Part shown: in pieces, positions 1 to 8,448 of the stretch
How positions within the stretch are numbered: position 1 is the first letter of the stretch
Layout: the number at the start of each line of letters is the position of its first letter
Assembly: GCA_910579975.1 (NCBI GenBank)
Contig: CAJTWU010000001.1
Location: 125,401 to 189,400, forward strand
Length of the DNA stretch: 64,000 bases
Reading direction: 5' to 3'
Origin: an uncultured Vampirovibrio sp.
Lineage (GTDB): Bacteria > Cyanobacteriota > Vampirovibrionia > Gastranaerophilales > Gastranaerophilaceae
Made by a program: the position numbers and the translations under genes
The notes under the pieces: model-generated
The model's database searches: none
Told to the model about the DNA's origin: nothing
The model's input: only the letters and a program-made list of their open reading frames with translations

Positions 1-547
1 TACAGCAGCCTTCTTCATGAATTTCTTCTTCAATTTCTTGTGTAGTTTCTTCATCTTCTGTTTTTTCTTCTATATTTACCCCTGCAAAATCAATAAAATA
101 ACCGGCTAAAATAGCAACAAATAATTTTATTCCTACAATAGGTATAATTAAATGTGCTTTTTCTGGATATGCAAGAAGTATTGGAATACTCTCATCTGAT
201 GTTCCAAGATAAACTGCAATCAAACAGCCCCGGGTAAGAAGTTTTCTGGAATATAAACTGCTTGCAATAACAGAAAATCCGCATTGAGGTAAAATAGAGG
301 CTAAGGCTCCAACAGCAACACTGCTTTTTTTAGAGTTTTTAACCCAGTTTTCGATTTTATCTGAAAAATAAAACTCAAGAATTTCAATGATTACAAATAC
401 TATAAACAAAAACGGCAGCATATGAAAGCTATCAATAATAGCCTCTGCCGCCCAATCGGCTATTGGTAATTGTTCAATAAAATTATCCAGCGGGGCAAAT
501 ATAAATTCATTGAGCCTATTTATTTTTTCAAAAACTTCGATTAACAT
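1..547 (-). CDS. putative 10-TM heavy-metal/manganese exporter, N-terminal part (ArsP_2-like), runs off the window
   Basis: The reading frame is open from the ATG at 547 to the window edge, giving 182 N-terminal residues. It starts MLIEVFEKINRL and shows hydrophobic segments (MLPFLFIVFVIIEILEF) and a conserved-looking Pro/Cys membrane motif SILPQCGFSVIASSLY. An acidic, Glu-rich hydrophilic stretch follows and the visible part ends in EEGCC, plausible as a metal-interacting cytosolic loop. The pattern resembles the ArsP_2 'putative manganese transporter / arsenic efflux' membrane family. Substrate cannot be told from the sequence. The family call is from memory of motifs; the C-terminal half is not visible. 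Confidence 0.6.
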   Translation of the reverse strand, partial: MLIEVFEKINRLNEFIFAPLDNFIEQLPIADWAAEAIIDSFHMLPFLFIVFVIIEILEFYFSDKIENWVKNSKKSSVAVGALASILPQCGFSVIASSLYSRKLLTRGCLIAVYLGTSDESIPILLAYPEKAHLIIPIVGIKLFVAILAGYFIDFAGVNIEEKTEDEETTQEIEEEIHEEGCC

Positions 548-604
548 ATATTTATTAAACTCTTTATTTAAATAATAATCAATCCTAAAAAAAGGGGATA
601 TATC

Positions 605-1489
605 ATGTCAAAAATAGAAATTAACAAAGAAAAATGTATCAGATGCGGCGCTTGTATTAAGGACTGTATTGCATATTCAATCGAAGCCGGAGCTGATTTA
701 TTTCCACAGCCCGCTAACAGGGGAGAAGAACGCTGTATTGGTTGTACTCATTGTATAGCGGTTTGTCCGGTCGGTGCAATTTCTATAAATGATAAAAATC
801 CTGAAAATTCATTAAATCCAACTTTGCCCAAGTCTGATGAGGTCTTAGGTTTAATTCAAACAAGAAGAAGCATAAGACAATATAAATCAGAGGAGATTTC
901 ACCTGAATTATTTGCAAAACTAAAATCAATGCTTCCTTATATTCCTACAGGATGTAATGCAAACACACTTCATTTTTCATTTGTGGAGCATAGCTCGGCA
1001 ATGGATACAATAAGGAATTATGTAAGAGTAAAACTATTAAAAATTCTAAATAGTTCATTTATGCCTAAATTAGCTAACAAGTTTGCAAAATATAAGACTG
1101 CTTTTGAAAATGGTGAGGATGTAATTTTTAGGGGAGCTCCACATATGGTTGTTGTATCTTCGCATATCCATGCTCCATGTGCTAATGTTGACCCAATAAT
1201 TGCGCTTTCTTATATTGAATTATATGCTCATAGTTTGGGATTAGGAACCTGTTGGTGCGGGTTTGCACAGGCATGTTTTAAGCTTTTGCCTAAACTTTCT
1301 GAAATGGTTCAAATTCCTGATGGGTATAAACCTGTTTATGTAATGCTTTTGGGATATCCGGCTGTTAAATATCATAGAACAACACAGCCTGATAGTTTTC
1401 CTATTACAGAAATTAAAGAAATTCAAGATGTAAAAATGAGCTGGACAAAGAAAGCAAGAAGAATTCTGTTGAATTTTATAAGAGGATAA
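605..1489 (+). CDS. nitroreductase with N-terminal two-cluster ferredoxin domain
   Basis: Residues 1-60 hold two 4Fe-4S motifs: Cys11/14/17/21 (CIRCGACIKDC) and Cys44/47/50/54 (CIGCTHCIAVCP). From about residue 80 a nitroreductase fold begins with the FMN-binding RRSIRQY motif and continues to the end (294 aa). Such fusions pass electrons from ferredoxin clusters to a flavin and are common in anaerobes; the substrate is unknown. A GGGG ribosome binding site lies 7 nt before ATG. It is divergent from the exporter gene on its left and convergent with the small membrane gene on its right, with stop codons directly abutting. Confidence 0.88.
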   Translation: MSKIEINKEKCIRCGACIKDCIAYSIEAGADLFPQPANRGEERCIGCTHCIAVCPVGAISINDKNPENSLNPTLPKSDEVLGLIQTRRSIRQYKSEEISPELFAKLKSMLPYIPTGCNANTLHFSFVEHSSAMDTIRNYVRVKLLKILNSSFMPKLANKFAKYKTAFENGEDVIFRGAPHMVVVSSHIHAPCANVDPIIALSYIELYAHSLGLGTCWCGFAQACFKLLPKLSEMVQIPDGYKPVYVMLLGYPAVKYHRTTQPDSFPITEIKEIQDVKMSWTKKARRILLNFIRG

Positions 1490-1858
1490 TTATTTAAAAG
1501 TATACCTTGATGGAGTCGTTACTTTATATTCTTTAGTAATCACAATATCTTTTGACTCTTGTTCCTGTAAAACACCCTCATGAACGGGTAATTCTGCTTC
1601 TTTAACAATAATTGGTTTAATTTCAGGAAGTTCTTTTACTGCTGTTTTTTGAGCAGTTGTTTTTTTATATGAAACATTCTTTATTCCAGATTCAGTTGTT
1701 TCTTTTTTGACCGGTTCAGGTTCTTGGAGCGGGGTTACTTCTTCCTCTTTTATCGGTTCGATTTTTTCTGGTTCTCGGGTAAAGTTAAAAATGCTTACAG
1801 CTCCTATGAAAGCCAAAATCCCCGCTAAGATTATTACTATTAATGTTTTTTTATTCAT
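1490..1858 (-). CDS. small single-pass membrane protein with Pro/Glu/Lys-rich extracytoplasmic tail
   Basis: I do not recognise a family. The 122 residues begin MNKKTLIVIILAGILAFIGA, an uncleaved signal anchor, then a low-complexity region rich in E, P, K and T that is probably outside the membrane. An AAGGA ribosome binding site precedes the ATG by about 7 nt. It may be cotranscribed with nothing: the ferredoxin terminator lies just upstream. TonB-like proline-rich linkers look similar, but no TonB C-terminal domain is present. Confidence 0.6.
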   Translation of the reverse strand: MNKKTLIVIILAGILAFIGAVSIFNFTREPEKIEPIKEEEVTPLQEPEPVKKETTESGIKNVSYKKTTAQKTAVKELPEIKPIIVKEAELPVHEGVLQEQESKDIVITKEYKVTTPSRYTFK

Positions 1859-1872
1859 TCTTAATTCCTTTT

Positions 1873-1910
1873 AAAAAAATACACCCTGCTTTTATAAGCA
1901 GGGTGTATTT
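1873..1910 (-). terminator. rho-independent terminator of the ferredoxin gene
   Basis: A perfect 15-bp stem (arms 1877-1891 and 1896-1910, core ACACCCTGCTT) with a 4-nt loop is flanked by A7 at 1873-1879, which reads as a U-tract on the minus strand just after the ferredoxin stop. T-rich sequence on the other side may make it bidirectional. Confidence 0.9.
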
Positions 1911-1921
1911 TTATTTAATTA

Positions 1922-2098
1922 TTATTCAACTTCAATTGCGCTGACTGGGCAAGCATCAGCTGCTTCTTTTACACAATCTTCGTTACCGCTAACAGCATCT
2001 TCTTTAACGCATGCTCTATCTTCAACATGAAATACTGCATCGCAAATTGATTCGCAAGCGCCGCATCCGATACATGAATCATTAACTTTTACGTTCAT
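1922..2098 (-). CDS. small 4Fe-4S ferredoxin
   Basis: A 58-residue ferredoxin with one cluster motif CIGCGAC near the N-terminus (Cys9/12/15) and the fourth ligand in the C-terminal ACPVSAIEVE; two further cysteines (19 and the one in NEDCVK) could form the disulfide typical of single-cluster ferredoxins. An upstream in-frame start would add 19 residues, but the start at 2098 is preferred: an AGGAGA box precedes it and the protein then begins MNVKVNDSC as usual. A likely electron carrier for fermentative or radical-SAM enzymes. It follows deoB on the same strand with a hairpin in between. Confidence 0.88.
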   Translation of the reverse strand: MNVKVNDSCIGCGACESICDAVFHVEDRACVKEDAVSGNEDCVKEAADACPVSAIEVE

Positions 2099-2117
2099 TA
2101 TTTTTCTCCTTTTTCTG

Positions 2118-2145
2118 AATGCACTTGCTATATAGCAAGTGCATT
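2118..2145. repeat. 28-bp perfect palindrome between deoB and ferredoxin
   Basis: Arms AATGCACTTGCTA and TAGCAAGTGCATT are separated by 2 nt. It lies 24 nt after deoB and ends about 10 nt before the ferredoxin ribosome binding site. No U-tract follows on the minus strand, so it is more likely an mRNA hairpin, processing site or operator than a full terminator. Confidence 0.6.
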
Positions 2146-2169
2146 TATTATACAACTAAATATTAAAAA

Positions 2170-3354
2170 TTAAAATAGCCAGTTCTCTATCCGCTTGGCA
2201 ATTGAGTCAAAGCCTAAAGTTAGTTCTAAGTTCTTTGGTTCAATTCCTTTTGAGTAGTATAAAACAGGTACATATTCTCTTGTATGGTCTGTTCCTTCAA
2301 CAGTAGGGTCGCATCCATGGTCGGCTGTAATTATTAGTAAATCTTCTTCGTTAATTAAAGGCAAGATTTTTTCCAGATAATCATCTATTTCTTCAATTGC
2401 TTTGCCGTATCCTTCTGCATTGTTTCTGTGTCCGAAAAGCATATCGGTATCAACAAGATTTGTAAATATGATTTCTCTGTTTTCATCAGTTATATTTACT
2501 CCATCATATTTCATTTCTGAAAGAGGAAGCTCATTTTTTAATGCTTTCAGTGTTAATTCCAAGCCTTCTTTATTGGAGCCTGTATGAATTGCATGAGTAA
2601 TTCCTTTTTTAGAAAAGATGTCTTCTATTTTACCAATACCAATTACTTTAGCGCCCTTATCCTTTACTTTGTCTAAAATGGTCTCTTTAGGTGGAACCAT
2701 TGAGTAATCACGTCGGTCTTTGGAAATTCTGGTTGGTTTTCCATCAATAATTTTATAAGGACGAGCAATTACACGTGCGGTATTATATCCGCCTTCATCC
2801 AATAAGCGGCGTGCAGTTTCACACCATTGATAAAGTGTTTCAAGCGGGATTAAGTCTGTATCTACAGCAATCTGGAATACGCTGTCTGCAGAAGTATAAA
2901 CAATCGGATATTTTGTTGCATGATGTTCATCATTAAGCTGTTCAATTATAGCAGTACCGCTAGCCGGGATATTTGCTAATATATCGCCGCATTTTGTTTC
3001 TGCAACAAATTTGTCAATTAATTCTTTAGGAAAACCGTTTGGAAATGTAGCAAAAGGTTTTTCACTAACGAGTCCGGCAATTTCCCAGTGACCTGTAGTT
3101 GTATCTTTGCCTTTTGATTTCTCTTGAAGAGTTCCATATTGACCTAATGGAGTAGACGTTTTTTCAATTCCTTCAAAGTTTTGGATATTTCCTAAACCTA
3201 AAGCTTCCAGGACAGGAACATCCAGCCCTTTATTGAAAGCACATACATTCCTTAAAGTATTACATTGTTCGGTATCTCCAAATTCTTTACAATCAGGCAT
3301 TGCGCCAATTCCCATTGAATCGATTACAATAATTACCGCACGTTTTTTACTCAT
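2170..3354 (-). CDS. deoB: phosphopentomutase
   Basis: A 394-residue enzyme of the alkaline-phosphatase superfamily interconverting ribose-1-P/deoxyribose-1-P and the 5-phosphates in nucleoside salvage. The N-terminus AVIIVIDSMGIGAMPD carries the metal-binding Asp, and GKDTTTGHWEIAG holds the phospho-accepting Thr. The C-terminal metal site is visible in DTDMLFGHRNN, IITADHGCDPT and GTDHTREYVPVL. Length matches the family. Start chosen at ATG 3354 because AGAGG lies 5 nt upstream; a GTG two codons earlier is too close to it. Confidence 0.95.
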   Translation of the reverse strand: MSKKRAVIIVIDSMGIGAMPDCKEFGDTEQCNTLRNVCAFNKGLDVPVLEALGLGNIQNFEGIEKTSTPLGQYGTLQEKSKGKDTTTGHWEIAGLVSEKPFATFPNGFPKELIDKFVAETKCGDILANIPASGTAIIEQLNDEHHATKYPIVYTSADSVFQIAVDTDLIPLETLYQWCETARRLLDEGGYNTARVIARPYKIIDGKPTRISKDRRDYSMVPPKETILDKVKDKGAKVIGIGKIEDIFSKKGITHAIHTGSNKEGLELTLKALKNELPLSEMKYDGVNITDENREIIFTNLVDTDMLFGHRNNAEGYGKAIEEIDDYLEKILPLINEEDLLIITADHGCDPTVEGTDHTREYVPVLYYSKGIEPKNLELTLGFDSIAKRIENWLF

Positions 3355-3460
3355 AAACACCTCTGTATTGTTAAGTATGTAACATTTTTTTTAATCTTTG
3401 AAATACAAAGTCTAAAAAAGACTTTTTTATTATATCACAAGATTAAGATGGAGATAGTTT

Positions 3461-4195
3461 ATGGCAGATGTCTGGAAAATTGGACAAAATGTAAAAGCTG
3501 ATGAATTTTATGATAAATCAAAAAAAGGTTATACATTTACTACTAAAGGTGAAGGTGAAGATACAAAGGTAAAATCTTCGCGTATACCTTTTCTTGGTGA
3601 TGAGATTTTTGCTGCTAATATGTTAACTGCTACATGTAATGAGATGGCAAAAAATTATGACCAAATTATTGAAGATCAGAATGATTATTTAGTTGATATT
3701 GATACATCTTTAGATGAAATTTCAGGTTTAGAAGCTGATTTAGAAGTTAAAATTAAACAACTTGAGAAAGAAATTGAAGAACTTCTTAAGAAAAAAGAAG
3801 ATGGAACTATAACAGAAGAAGAGGAAGCTGAACTTGTCTCTAAAAATGGTGAAATAAATAACTTAACATCTCAGACTGAAGCTATGATTACAGCAAAAAA
3901 TGCAGAACTAACTAAAACTACTGAAAAAGCTGGTGAAACTGATAGAAAAGCAAAATCGGAGATTGCAAAAAATTACGGCGAAACTGCGCTAGAAAAAGGG
4001 CAGCCTTTATCAGAAACTAAAGATAAGAAAAAAACTTTTTGGCGCAAACTTTTTGGCGGTTGGAATAAGCAAGCAGAGAGAGATGCAGGCAAAAAACTTC
4101 TTGAAGCGGGTAATGGTTTATTAGAGCAAGTAAGTACTTCTTCAGAAATTGATAACAAAATTGCTAAGAAAACAAAAAATCTGTATAAAATTTAA
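3461..4195 (+). CDS. cytosolic coiled-coil protein of unknown function
   Basis: Not recognised. 244 residues with no signal peptide or membrane segment. Residues about 75-165 are a long heptad-rich, Glu/Lys-rich coiled coil (for example KIKQLEKEIEELLKKKEDG). A basic, Trp-containing segment KKTFWRKLFGGWNKQ lies near residue 190 and the tail is again helical. A GGAG box precedes the ATG. It sits 50 bp upstream of nusB on the same strand and could share its transcript. A secreted effector or structural role cannot be separated on sequence alone. Confidence 0.65.
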   Translation: MADVWKIGQNVKADEFYDKSKKGYTFTTKGEGEDTKVKSSRIPFLGDEIFAANMLTATCNEMAKNYDQIIEDQNDYLVDIDTSLDEISGLEADLEVKIKQLEKEIEELLKKKEDGTITEEEEAELVSKNGEINNLTSQTEAMITAKNAELTKTTEKAGETDRKAKSEIAKNYGETALEKGQPLSETKDKKKTFWRKLFGGWNKQAERDAGKKLLEAGNGLLEQVSTSSEIDNKIAKKTKNLYKI

Positions 4196-4245
4196 TTCTT
4201 TCGTGATAACATAATCCTATAAACTAATTTATAGGAGACAAATCA

Positions 4246-4908
4246 ATGCAAGCTAGACGCGCATCAAGAGAATTAGCACTTATACTATTTTCTCAGTTTG
4301 AAAAAGAAATAACACATTATTCACGTAATGATTTTGAAAATATTATGCTTAAATCAGTTAGAATTCTTTCTAACTCGGCTTCAGAAGAACTTAAACTTAC
4401 TGTTGGTTCTTTAATTGATATTAAAGCAATGTTGGATGATTATGAAGCTGAACACGAAAGCAATCTTTCTCGTCCGTTAGGAGCTAAGAACAAACCTGTT
4501 CAAATTCCTATGACTGATGAAATGCAAGCAAAAGTAGATACAATGCTGGATGTTGCAGAAAAAGCTATTTTAGCACTGGAAATTGCAGAATTTACTACTT
4601 TGGAAAACCAATCTGAAGTTAGAAATTACACAATTGAAATTGCGGAGCAGTTTAAATTGAATAACAAAGCTATTGATGCCGAAATCCAAAAGTATTCTAA
4701 TGGCTGGGATATTTCAAGACTTGTTAAAATTGACAAAGATATCTTAAGAATTGCAATAACAGAACTTTTATATATTAAAGGTACTCCTTTAAAAGTTGTT
4801 TGTGACGAAGCAGTTGAACTTGCTAAAAAATATTCAACAGAAGACTCTTCATCTTTTGTTAACGGTATTTTGGCAAAAGTTATTGTAGAAAACGGACTTA
4901 AGGGGTAA
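4246..4908 (+). CDS. nusB: transcription antitermination protein NusB (long form)
   Basis: The N-terminus MQARRASRELALILFSQ and the C-terminal half (DISRLVKIDKDILRIAITEL, then a segment ending SSSFVNGILAKV) are the two conserved NusB helical blocks that bind boxA RNA with NusE (S10). At 220 residues it is much longer than the usual ~140 because of an insertion between helix 1 and the core; cyanobacterial NusB proteins are similarly extended, which supports the lineage. A GGAGA box lies before ATG. The stop codon directly abuts the ATG of ftsY, so the two are probably translationally coupled. Confidence 0.9.
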   Translation: MQARRASRELALILFSQFEKEITHYSRNDFENIMLKSVRILSNSASEELKLTVGSLIDIKAMLDDYEAEHESNLSRPLGAKNKPVQIPMTDEMQAKVDTMLDVAEKAILALEIAEFTTLENQSEVRNYTIEIAEQFKLNNKAIDAEIQKYSNGWDISRLVKIDKDILRIAITELLYIKGTPLKVVCDEAVELAKKYSTEDSSSFVNGILAKVIVENGLKG

Positions 4909-5808
4909 ATGTTTAACTTTTTTGACAAACTCAAAACAACAGTAACAAAGACAGCGCAAGCGCTCGTCGGAAATGTTGTGGACTCGGTTTCAGAAGAAGC
5001 GGAGTTTAGTGAGTTTGTGCTTGATGATATGGAAGATGTGTTAATTGCGGCGGATTTAGGCGTAAATTATGCAGCAGAATTAACGGATAAGCTTCGTAAT
5101 CAAACAAAAATTAAACCGTCTGAAGTTAAGAAATTTCTTGAAGAGGAGTTTTTAAAAACTCTTGAAGAAGCGGGTTCAAGTAAATTGAACTTTAAAGACG
5201 GTGAGTTAAATATTTATTTTATTACCGGTGTTAACGGTGCGGGTAAAACTACACTTATCGGTAAGATGGCGTATATGTTTAAAGAACAGGGAAGACGTGT
5301 TCTTATTGCAGCCGGCGATACTTTTCGTGCAGCAGCAGAAGAACAGGTGGAAATTTGGTCAAAACGCTCCGGAGCTGATATTGTAAGACGTGATAAAGCA
5401 GACCCGGCCTCAGTCGTTTATGAAGCTATACAAAAAGCTAAAAACGAAAAATATGATGTTATTTTAGTTGATACAGCCGGTAGATTGCAGAATAAATTTA
5501 ACCTTATGGAAGAGCTTTCTAAAATCAAAACCGTAATCGATAAAAATGCACCAGAAAGTTTGCGTGAAAGCATGCTTGTAATTGATGCAAATACAGGTCA
5601 AAACGGTTTGCAGCAAGCAAAAGTCTTTAAGGAATGTGTGAATCTTACTGCGGTTGCTTTAACAAAACTTGACGGTTCAGCTAAAGGTGCTATTGTACTT
5701 GCTATTGCGAAGGATTTGGGACTTCCTGTTAAACTCGTTGGTGTGGGCGAGAAGATGGAAGATTTGAAAATTTTTGACTCAAAAGAGTTTATTAGTGCAT
5801 TATTTTAA
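4909..5808 (+). CDS. ftsY: signal recognition particle receptor FtsY
   Basis: A 299-residue SRP-family GTPase: helical N domain (1-85), then the G domain with P-loop GVNGAGKTTLIGKM, DTFRAAAEEQ, G3 DTAGRLQNKFNLMEEL and TKLDGSAKGA. It docks SRP-ribosome complexes at the membrane. The acidic A domain of E. coli FtsY is absent, as in many cyanobacteria and Gram-positives; the N-terminus MFNFFDKLKTTVTK is a possible amphipathic membrane anchor. The start abuts the nusB stop. Confidence 0.95.
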   Translation: MFNFFDKLKTTVTKTAQALVGNVVDSVSEEAEFSEFVLDDMEDVLIAADLGVNYAAELTDKLRNQTKIKPSEVKKFLEEEFLKTLEEAGSSKLNFKDGELNIYFITGVNGAGKTTLIGKMAYMFKEQGRRVLIAAGDTFRAAAEEQVEIWSKRSGADIVRRDKADPASVVYEAIQKAKNEKYDVILVDTAGRLQNKFNLMEELSKIKTVIDKNAPESLRESMLVIDANTGQNGLQQAKVFKECVNLTAVALTKLDGSAKGAIVLAIAKDLGLPVKLVGVGEKMEDLKIFDSKEFISALF

Positions 5809-5931
5809 TAAAATCTTAATAATTGTTGTACTTACAACTGTTCTATATTTCATGTTGGTTGTATAATATTACTTAAGAAATGTTAGTAATAGAAAGCCGT
5901 ATGATTTACGGCACAAAGTAAGGAGATAAAA

Positions 5932-8016
5932 ATGTCAGAATTAACATTAGAAAGACAATCTTCTACAACTGATTTCGTAGGCGGTAAATGGCAGTCAGAA
6001 ATCAATGTAAGAGATTTTATCCAGAAAAACTACACACCATATGATGGTGATTCAAGCTTCTTAGCTGGACCAACAGCAGCTACTACAAAATTGTGGGAAG
6101 AATGCTGTGAATTGTTCAAAAAAGAACGTGAAAACGGCGGTGTTCTTGATATGGACACAAAAATCGTTTCTACAATCACTTCTCATGGTGCAGGTTATAT
6201 TGATAAAGACCTAGAAACAATTGTAGGTGTACAAACAGATGCACCTCTTAAAAGATCACTTCAACCATTTGGCGGTATCAGAATGGCTGAAACTTCTTGC
6301 AAATCTTACGGTTATGAAGTAGATCCTGAAGTTTCTGAAATCTTTACAAAATACAGAAAAACTCACAACCAGGGTGTTTTTGATGCTTATACTCCTGAAA
6401 TGAGATTAGCTCGTCACTCAGCAATCCTAACAGGTTTGCCTGATGCTTATGGTCGTGGACGTATCATAGGTGACTACAGAAGAATTGCTCTTTATGGTAT
6501 CGATAGATTAATTGAAGATAAAAAAGAACAACACGCTTCTCTTCACGGTGAAATGACACCTGAAAAAATTCAGTTAAAAGAAGAAATTGCTGAACAAATC
6601 AGAGCATTACAAGAAATGGCTGAATTAGGCGATACTTATGGTTTTGATATCAGAAAACCGGCTTCAAACGCTAAAGAAGCTATTCAATGGTTATACTTTG
6701 GTTACTTGTCAGCTGTAAAAGAACAAAACGGTGCAGCTATGTCTGTTGGTAGAACTTCTACTTTCTTAGATATCTTCATTGAAAGAGACCTTAAAAAAGG
6801 TATTATTACTGAAGAACAAGCTCAAGAAATGATTGACCACTTCATTATGAAGTTAAGATTAGTTAAGTTTGCAAGAACTCCAGAATACAATGCATTATTC
6901 TCAGGTGACCCTACTTGGGTAACTGAATCAATTGGTGGTGTTGGTATTGACGGACGTCACATGGTTACTAAAAACTCATTCCGTTACTTGCACACTCTTG
7001 AAAACTTAGGTACTGCACCTGAACCAAACCTTACTGTATTGTGGTCAAAAAGATTACCACACAACTTTAAACAGTATGCAGCACACATTTCTATCAAAAC
7101 TTCATCTATTCAATACGAAAACGATGATATGATGAGAGTTACTCACGGTGATGATTACGCTATCGCTTGCTGCGTATCTTCAATGGTTGTTGGTAAAGAA
7201 ATGCAGTTCTTTGGTGCTCGTGCTAACTTAGCAAAATGTTTATTATACGCAATCAACGGTGGTGTTGATGAAAGACTTAAAGAACAAATCGGTCCTAAAT
7301 TCAGACCAATTACTTCTGAATATCTTGATTTTGATGAAGTTATGTCAAGATATGAAGACATGATGGAATGGTTAGCTGGTTTATACGTTAACACATTGAA
7401 CGTAATTCACTACATGCACGATAAATATTGCTACGAAAGATCTCAAATGGCTCTTCATGATAGAGATGTTAAGAGATACTTCGCAACAGGTATTGCTGGT
7501 CTTTCAGTTGTTGCAGATTCACTTTCTGCAATCAAATATGCTAAAGTTAAGACTATCCGTGATGAAAACGGTATTGTAGTTGATTACGAAGTTGAAGGCG
7601 ATTTCCCTAAATATGGTAACAACGATGATAGAGTTGACCAGCTTGCAGTTGATTTAGTTAAGAAATTCATGAATATGATTAGAAGCCACTATACTTATAG
7701 AAATTCTATTCCTACAATGTCTATCTTAACAATTACATCAAATGTTGTTTATGGTAAAAAGACCGGTAATACTCCGGATGGTAGAAAAGCTGGTATTCCT
7801 TTAGCTCCAGGTGCTAACCCAATGCATGGACGTGATTCTCACGGTGCTGTAGCATCACTTGCTTCTGTAGCTAAGCTTCCATTCAGCGATGCTCAAGATG
7901 GTATCTCAAATACCTTCTCTATCATTCCTAATGCTTTAGGTAAAGACGAAGTATTTATGGGTGACCTTGATATCCAATTAGACTGTGGATGCTGTGAAGG
8001 CACTTGCGGTTGCTAA
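5932..8016 (+). CDS. pflB: pyruvate formate-lyase main body lacking the glycyl-radical domain
   Basis: Converts pyruvate and CoA to formate and acetyl-CoA. The 694 residues match PflB along their length, including catalytic Cys413-Cys414 in [13 protein letters not shown] and the late block [20 protein letters not shown]. PflB normally continues about 60 more residues with the glycyl-radical motif. Here the protein leaves the family after [11 protein letters not shown] and ends in a short cysteine-rich tail ([12 protein letters not shown], five Cys in eleven residues). The missing domain is encoded by the next gene. A TAAGGAG box precedes ATG; an extended -10 box (TGTATAAT) lies upstream. Codon use looks highly optimised, so expression is probably high. 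Confidence 0.93.
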   Translation: MSELTLERQSSTTDFVGGKWQSEINVRDFIQKNYTPYDGDSSFLAGPTAATTKLWEECCELFKKERENGGVLDMDTKIVSTITSHGAGYIDKDLETIVGVQTDAPLKRSLQPFGGIRMAETSCKSYGYEVDPEVSEIFTKYRKTHNQGVFDAYTPEMRLARHSAILTGLPDAYGRGRIIGDYRRIALYGIDRLIEDKKEQHASLHGEMTPEKIQLKEEIAEQIRALQEMAELGDTYGFDIRKPASNAKEAIQWLYFGYLSAVKEQNGAAMSVGRTSTFLDIFIERDLKKGIITEEQAQEMIDHFIMKLRLVKFARTPEYNALFSGDPTWVTESIGGVGIDGRHMVTKNSFRYLHTLENLGTAPEPNLTVLWSKRLPHNFKQYAAHISIKTSSIQYENDDMMRVTHGDDYAIACCVSSMVVGKEMQFFGARANLAKCLLYAINGGVDERLKEQIGPKFRPITSEYLDFDEVMSRYEDMMEWLAGLYVNTLNVIHYMHDKYCYERSQMALHDRDVKRYFATGIAGLSVVADSLSAIKYAKVKTIRDENGIVVDYEVEGDFPKYGNNDDRVDQLAVDLVKKFMNMIRSHYTYRNSIPTMSILTITSNVVYGKKTGNTPDGRKAGIPLAPGANPMHGRDSHGAVASLASVAKLPFSDAQDGISNTFSIIPNALGKDEVFMGDLDIQLDCGCCEGTCGC

Positions 8017-8039
8017 GGATAAAAGGGTAAATATATTTT

Positions 8040-8070
8040 AGCTGGTAGTTTTTACTACCAGCTTCTAAAA
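8040..8070 (+). promoter_or_regulatory. mRNA hairpin between the two pyruvate formate-lyase genes
   Basis: GCTGGTAGT (8041-8049) pairs perfectly with ACTACCAGC (8054-8062) over a T4 loop; flanking TTTTA and TAAAA can extend it. No U-tract follows, so it does not look like a terminator. It may be a processing or stabilising element that sets the ratio of the two subunits. Confidence 0.55.
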
Positions 8071-8085
8071 GAAAGGAACATTAAA

Positions 8086-8328
8086 ATGGCAACACAACAA
8101 GAAGAAAATTTAATAAACTTGCTAGACGGTTATGTTGAAAAAGGCGGACACCACCTTAACGTAAACGTATTTAACAGAGACACTTTACTTGATGCTCAAG
8201 CACATCCTGAAAAATATCCTCAACTAACAGTTAGAGTTTCAGGTTATGCAGTAAACTTTATTAAGCTTACTAAAGAACAACAAGATGACGTTATCTCAAG
8301 AACTTTCCATGGTTCTATTAACGGTTAA
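8086..8328 (+). CDS. stand-alone glycyl-radical subunit of pyruvate formate-lyase (GrcA/YfiD-like)
   Basis: An 80-residue protein equal to the C-terminal glycyl-radical domain of Pfl[21 protein letters not shown], then [15 protein letters not shown] with the radical Gly at position 53, and [11 protein letters not shown]. It has its own AAAGGAA ribosome binding site and ATG, 69 nt after the stop of the main body. The preceding gene lacks exactly this domain, so the two probably assemble into one active enzyme activated by PflA (20774-21517). In E. coli the similar GrcA is only a spare part for a complete PflB; here it would be obligatory. Confidence 0.9.
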   Translation: MATQQEENLINLLDGYVEKGGHHLNVNVFNRDTLLDAQAHPEKYPQLTVRVSGYAVNFIKLTKEQQDDVISRTFHGSING

Positions 8329-8336
8329 TTATATTT

Positions 8337-8375
8337 AAAAAAGCGGGCGGCTTATCTAAAGCCGCCCGCTTTTTT
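8337..8375 (+). terminator. rho-independent terminator of the pyruvate formate-lyase operon
   Basis: A GC-rich stem GCGGGCGGCTT / AAGCCGCCCGC with a 5-nt loop, flanked by A6 and T6, begins 9 nt after the glycyl-radical gene stop. Confidence 0.95.
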
Positions 8376-8390
8376 AGTATAAATATATTA

Positions 8391-8419
8391 TTGTAATGAT
8401 ATCAGAAAATTGTTATAAT
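8391..8419 (+). promoter_or_regulatory. sigma-70-type promoter for the DUF805 gene
   Basis: TTGTAA (8391-8396), 17-nt spacer, TATAAT (8414-8419), 30 nt before the ATG at 8449. Confidence 0.7.
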
Positions 8420-8448
8420 TCATATTATTATAAGAAGAGAGTGTTTAT

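Noticed and set aside
3407..3428. Short AAAGTCT/AGACTTT hairpin with T6 upstream of the coiled-coil gene
   Set aside because: Looks like a plus-strand terminator but no plus-strand gene ends upstream and the stem is only 7 bp of A/T-rich sequence in a promoter region.
8014..8088. Programmed frameshift joining the two pyruvate formate-lyase parts
   Set aside because: The gap is 69 nt with a hairpin, and the second part has its own ribosome binding site and ATG; no slippery site is at the stop.
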